A stretch of DNA of 64,000 nt from contig NC_083338.1 in assembly GCF_019175385.1 (NCBI RefSeq), positions 67,526,712-67,590,711 of the forward strand, read 5' to 3'. Under the pieces are notes generated by a model that was not told the origin of the DNA, ran no database searches, and saw only the letters and a list, made by a program, of their open reading frames with translations. The stretch comes from Lycium barbarum. Its lineage: Eukaryota > Streptophyta > Magnoliopsida > Solanales > Solanaceae. Below are positions 60,913-64,000 of this stretch, one piece after another (the stretch's first letter is position 1; each line of letters starts with the position of its first letter). Made by a program: the position numbers and the translations under genes.

Positions 60913-61158
60913 GAATTAGTTATCTGTATATGTATATGATGGCATACGATGTTGGTACGCATGGTCTGTGTTTGGAAAGTACGCATTTTTGGCACTCTGG
61001 ATGATCTACTTATTTTCTGTACTTCTTCTGACACATGACATCGGTATACACGGTTTGCATTCTGAAAAATAAGTATTTTGGTATTCTGAAAATGTACTTA
61101 TTTTTGTACTGTTTGTTTCGATTATGGTTCTGTTTTCTGTATTCCATGCTTTACATAC

Positions 61159-61197
61159 TCAGTACATATTCCGTACTGACCCCCTTGTCTTCGGGGG
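61159..61197 (+). other. Two-hairpin LTR module (K family)
   Basis: TCAGTAC/GTACTGA (61159-61165 with 61173-61179) and then CCCCC/GGGGG (61180-61184 with 61193-61197) around an 8-nt loop. It is the clearest copy in sense orientation. Confidence 0.6.
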
Positions 61198-61626
61198 TTG
61201 TGTTTTATGCCACGCAGGTACACCCAGATGAGTAAAGGACATTGTTAGAAGATGCTTCACCTGGATTGGCGAGCTCCACTTCTTTTCGGAGTATTGCCGA
61301 GTCGGAGTTTGTATGATACGATTTCTGATCGGGGTTAGAGACTTTGCAGACAGAGTCGTGGGTATAGAATGTCAATTTTGTAAGCGGCTCCATCAGCCGA
61401 TATGTCATTTTGTGCTATGTGATAAATTCTACACGATTACAAATTTTGTTTGATTTGAGAATAACGATGAAAAAAAATATTTCTGAAAGCTGTACTACGT
61501 ATTTCATCTTTATTTGATTTAAAGGTCTAAGAAGTTTATGTGTGCACTAAAGGTCTGAGGGTTCGCTCGGCCCTAAGTAAGGGTCGGGTGCCCATCACAC
61601 CGTAGGGAGATTAGGGTGTGACAAAG

Positions 61627-61638
61627 TGGTATCAGAGC
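61627..61638 (+). other. Primer-binding site of element K
   Basis: TGGTATCAGAGC three bases after the LTR end; exact match to the sites of A and J. Confidence 0.93.
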
Positions 61639-61681
61639 AGGTTGTCCTAGGGGTTGTCTGCAAAGTCGTGTCCAGCAGAGT

Positions 61682-61739
61682 CCTGTTTATGGTGTGAAGC
61701 CGGCCATATTTATAAACAGGAGGCTGCGGGGCATTTAGG
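61682..61739 (+). other. Element K leader hairpin and conserved motif
   Basis: CCTGTTTAT/ATAAACAGG (61682-61690 with 61712-61720), perfect 9 bp, then GGCTGCGGGGCATTTAGG at 61722-61739. Relative to A the second base pair changes from U-A to C-G, so pairing is kept while sequence differs. Confidence 0.65.
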
Positions 61740-64000
61740 GATTGTTGACTTTCTTTCTGTCTTAGATCGTGTGATGGACCCAAGTCATAGAAAATGAGAA
61801 TTTCCTTATATAAGCCTTACGTACGACGGAAGGAGGTAAGGGATGATATGGAAAGTTGTAGAAATAAGCCTTGATATATTTGTTCTGTTACTTGAAATTG
61901 GAAGTTCTGGATGGCTAGAATGTGACATATAGTCGTATGCTCTGTAAGGCATTGTTGGCATTTGCTGCGTGCGGATATTGAATGGTAAGAATGGTAAAAG
62001 AGATTCTGCTAGAATTGTTCAAAAATCAGGTCACTTAGTTAAGTACGCCTAACAGAAGGAAGTGTGGAAGGGAAATATCGTAAGTAGACAATAACTGGGA
62101 TGTGATGTTTTAGAGAAGCTACGGATTTGGGCGTAGCGGGAAAGCTAATTGTGAGAAGGACGATTAGCAGTCCGAAGGATTGCAATGGATAACATTCGAG
62201 ACTTAGTAGGAACAAGGTCTGTGGGAGGATTCAGAAAGTCGATAATCAGTTTTGCTGTAAATTATTATACAAGAATGGTGAGTGGGAATCCGAACAGACT
62301 GATATCCGAATACTTATAAATAACGGCGACGAAGGTATATTTGTTACCATCGGGAATCTAGGAATTTAGGACGAAAAGCAGTATACACATAAGCGAAAAG
62401 TGAACACTGGGAATTGAAAAGGGCGAAACAGTAATTGTAAAAGAAAGGATGTGTTACGAAAATGTCTCGGAATCTGTAAGACTTCAATTTGCTCTAGATC
62501 ATGTAATAAAGGTTATGCGAGGATGCGAGCGCGATTATATCAGCATTAAGGCACCGGATTCCACCGAAGTTTCGAGGTTAAGCGTGCTAAGGTGGGAGAA
62601 ATCTTAGGATGGGTGACCCCCTGGGAAGTGTATTAGAAATTCTATATATTCTGACATAAGAGACAAATGAGAAGCTAGAGTGGCCTAAGGGAAACTAGAG
62701 TACACGGGATGGTTGGAGACCATAAAAGGCCACGTAGGACGAGACAGGCTAGAGTGGAGAAGAGATAGAAAGTGCGTCACAGTTCTGAAATTTGGATAGG
62801 CTTGAATAGCGTTTGGAGGTATTTTGCGGGCTAGCCGATAGTAATTATATATATGTATATATGAAGGCGTATGATATTTCATATGTGATTGTATCGGTGG
62901 ACATGTGAGTTCCAGCAACCGGCGCTACGGTAAATAAGGCATTAATCGAGTAAAGGTACCGAAGTTCGAGTGACAGCAAAAATTAGACGGTACGAGTGTT
63001 ACAAGATAAGCTTCTATTATTTTTACTACAGGTTAAGATTGGAAATTTCAATACAACGATATTGGAAAAGAAAGTGAGTGAGCAGCTGGAAAATAAATAG
63101 ATCAAAGTGTCGGGAGAAAATGAAAGGTAAGAAACCTCAGTGAGTGAAGCCCCGAGAGAAATTACCAGCAAAGTACGAGATTATTTGGATAAAAGTTCAA
63201 AGGTAGGTACCTAAAAAGGGTAAAGTGTGGTAATATAGAAAAAATGAGGAATGTGTGAGGTTCGAGAACCAATTTCAATAAGTGAGGCTAAAGAAATAGT
63301 GACTACGACAAGGAATGTGAAGTAAGAGGGAGAATGATAAAGCCTTGTGACGATGTTAGAAAATTTCGGCCCTTGAAAGGTATATAAAGGAATAAATGTG
63401 CAGCCATATTAATGTGGATGCCTCGGATACGGAGGTCCGTTTCTGAAAAGATGACTTAAGAGGGAAGCGGAATTTGCGCGTATAAAGTAATATTTCATGA
63501 ACTTCAGAATCGATGCCACAAATGGCAAAAGGAGAAAAGTGTTCGAGGAGGAAGGAACCTAGGGGAGGTTAAGAAAGAAAGTAGAAAAGGTATACTAACG
63601 GATTAGTCGAAGGAAGAGCAGAACATTTGGGAATAAAACAATTGGAAATCCTTAATCATAGGAGTAAGAAGGATACTTTGACAAGTTAACAATAGAAACC
63701 CGATTACGCACCAATAAAAGAACAAGGATAATAGGTCAACACCGTTGATTTGGAAATTAAAGGCGTGAAGCGAGAATTCATGTGAAGTCTGAAAGATTTG
63801 ATCCTAGAGAAAATGGAATGAAATATAAAGAATGTGCATGGAAGACCGCTCGGTCATAGTACCATAAGTATAGTTAAAGGTATGATGAGCGAGGATGGAG
63901 AGAGTATAAGCCGTAAGGATCCTGTGCTGTGAGCAAAAGTAGTGAGACGTTCGAAAATATGGACGCATAGCTGCAACGCAACACGTAGTTATGGAGAACT
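61740..64000 (+). other. Non-coding interior of element K
   Basis: About 40-50 bases after the motif still resemble the leaders of G and A (CTTAGATCGTGTGATGGA), then similarity to coding elements ends. The rest is purine-rich on the plus strand (many GAAAG, AGAAGG, GGAAA) with no open frame beyond 77 codons on either strand and no retroelement motif. It holds a 5S-like stretch at 62521-62630. The right boundary is not in the window. Confidence 0.65.
62521..62630 (+). ncRNA. 5S-rRNA-like sequence inside element K
   Basis: It resembles plant 5S rRNA, compared from memory, over about 105 of 120 bases. It begins GGATGCGA and, after a 6-base insertion, keeps GCACCGGAT (62551-62559), box A as GGTTAAGCGTGCTA (62576-62589), the intermediate element GGATGGGTG (62607-62615) and box C as GGTGACCCCCTGGGAAGT (62612-62629). 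The 35-base step from GTTAAGCG to GGTGACC is the same as in real 5S. The last 15 bases or so are not 5S-like, so the closing stem cannot form, and no T-run terminator follows. It is most likely a captured 5S pseudogene with promoter boxes largely kept; transcription is unproven. Confidence 0.78.

Larger units (their letters stand above)
58392..61623 (+). repeat. 5' LTR of element K
   Basis: 3.23 kb, from TGTTATTACCCG to GGTGTGACA. It is the longest LTR here. It holds a TATA-like TATATATTCATAAAAG (58692-58707), a tandem repeat at 60791-60912, and the two-hairpin module at 61159-61197. The five bases before it are ataat; the partner duplication would lie after the other LTR. Confidence 0.88.
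58392..64000 (+). mobile_element. Element K, large non-coding LTR element (LARD-like), right end outside window
   Basis: A full LTR (58392-61623), an exact primer-binding site, the shared leader hairpin and motif, then at least 2.2 kb of interior without any gag, protease, RT or integrase motif in any frame. The LTR is a distant relative of the A family: TGTTATTACCCGTATTTTG start, the GGCCGGCCA and GTGGCTCTAAGAA-type phrases, and the two-hairpin module. It fits a large retrotransposon derivative that depends on proteins of an autonomous relative. If the second LTR lies beyond 64000 the element exceeds 8 kb. Confidence 0.75.

Noticed and set aside
1..64000. Integrated plant pararetrovirus (caulimovirid) sequence
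   Set aside because: Every pol has integrase and a chromodomain, flanking LTRs and 5-base duplications where visible. No movement or coat protein motif was seen.
61740..64000. Host non-coding RNA gene or exon in the purine-rich interior of K
   Set aside because: No splice-framed coding potential was seen, and the stretch follows an LTR, primer site and leader without a break; an element interior is the simpler reading. The 5S-like part is reported separately.

Overview
The window is a block of intergenic plant DNA made almost entirely of LTR retrotransposons. Every coding stretch I recognise is Ty3/gypsy gag-pol (gag with a zinc knuckle, protease, reverse transcriptase with FIDD, RNase H, integrase, then a C-terminal chromodomain), primed from a site matching the 3' end of initiator tRNA-Met. 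The chromodomain and long LTRs (about 2.0-3.2 kb) fit the chromovirus branch, most like Tekay/Del. The style of the elements (LTRs ending GGGTCGTGACA, gag starting MPPKK) suggests a eudicot, probably Solanaceae; that host call is from memory. I see no host gene, tRNA gene or CRISPR array.

Layout. 1-9876: element A on the minus strand, with part of its 3' LTR, a decayed gag-pol and a full 5' LTR (7153-9876). That LTR is followed at once by the pol end of a second copy, B (9877-10588), so the order is LTR-internal-LTR-internal, as in a tandem array. 10589-28587: element C on the plus strand, broken by a solo LTR in gag (E, 12620-15179) and by element D (16411-23513, minus, perfect tattt target duplication). 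C's 3' LTR is broken by an LTR fragment, F (28588 to about 29372). 29373-30861: unclassified AT-rich DNA. 30862-52546: element G on the plus strand, split by H (33156-38810, duplication gtgac, one base before the end of G's 5' LTR) and by I (41698-50836, duplication tctct, the only element with both LTRs at full length). At about 52547 G is fused, inside integrase, to element J in the opposite orientation (minus, 52553-58391). J holds the longest open frame, 857 codons of gag-protease-RT. From 58392 to the end lies K (plus): a 3.2-kb LTR, a primer-binding site, then at least 2.2 kb of internal DNA with no gag or pol.

All the elements are decayed by stops, frameshifts or deletions. Many stops are CAG to TAG changes at the same codons in different elements, as expected from deamination of CHG-methylated cytosine. 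None looks able to move alone; K could only have moved with proteins made elsewhere.

Four signals go beyond a routine annotation. (1) A 5S-rRNA-like sequence with box A, intermediate element and box C at normal spacing lies in the non-coding interior of K. (2) A hairpin followed by a GGCUrCrGGrCAUUUAGG-like motif sits about 50-110 nt after the primer-binding site in six elements, including coding-less K, and one stem pair covaries. (3) A two-hairpin module lies about 430-540 bases before the LTR end in eight LTRs; its second stem changes sequence between families but keeps pairing. (4) Each family carries its own cluster of GC-rich palindromes just upstream of the TATA-like box.
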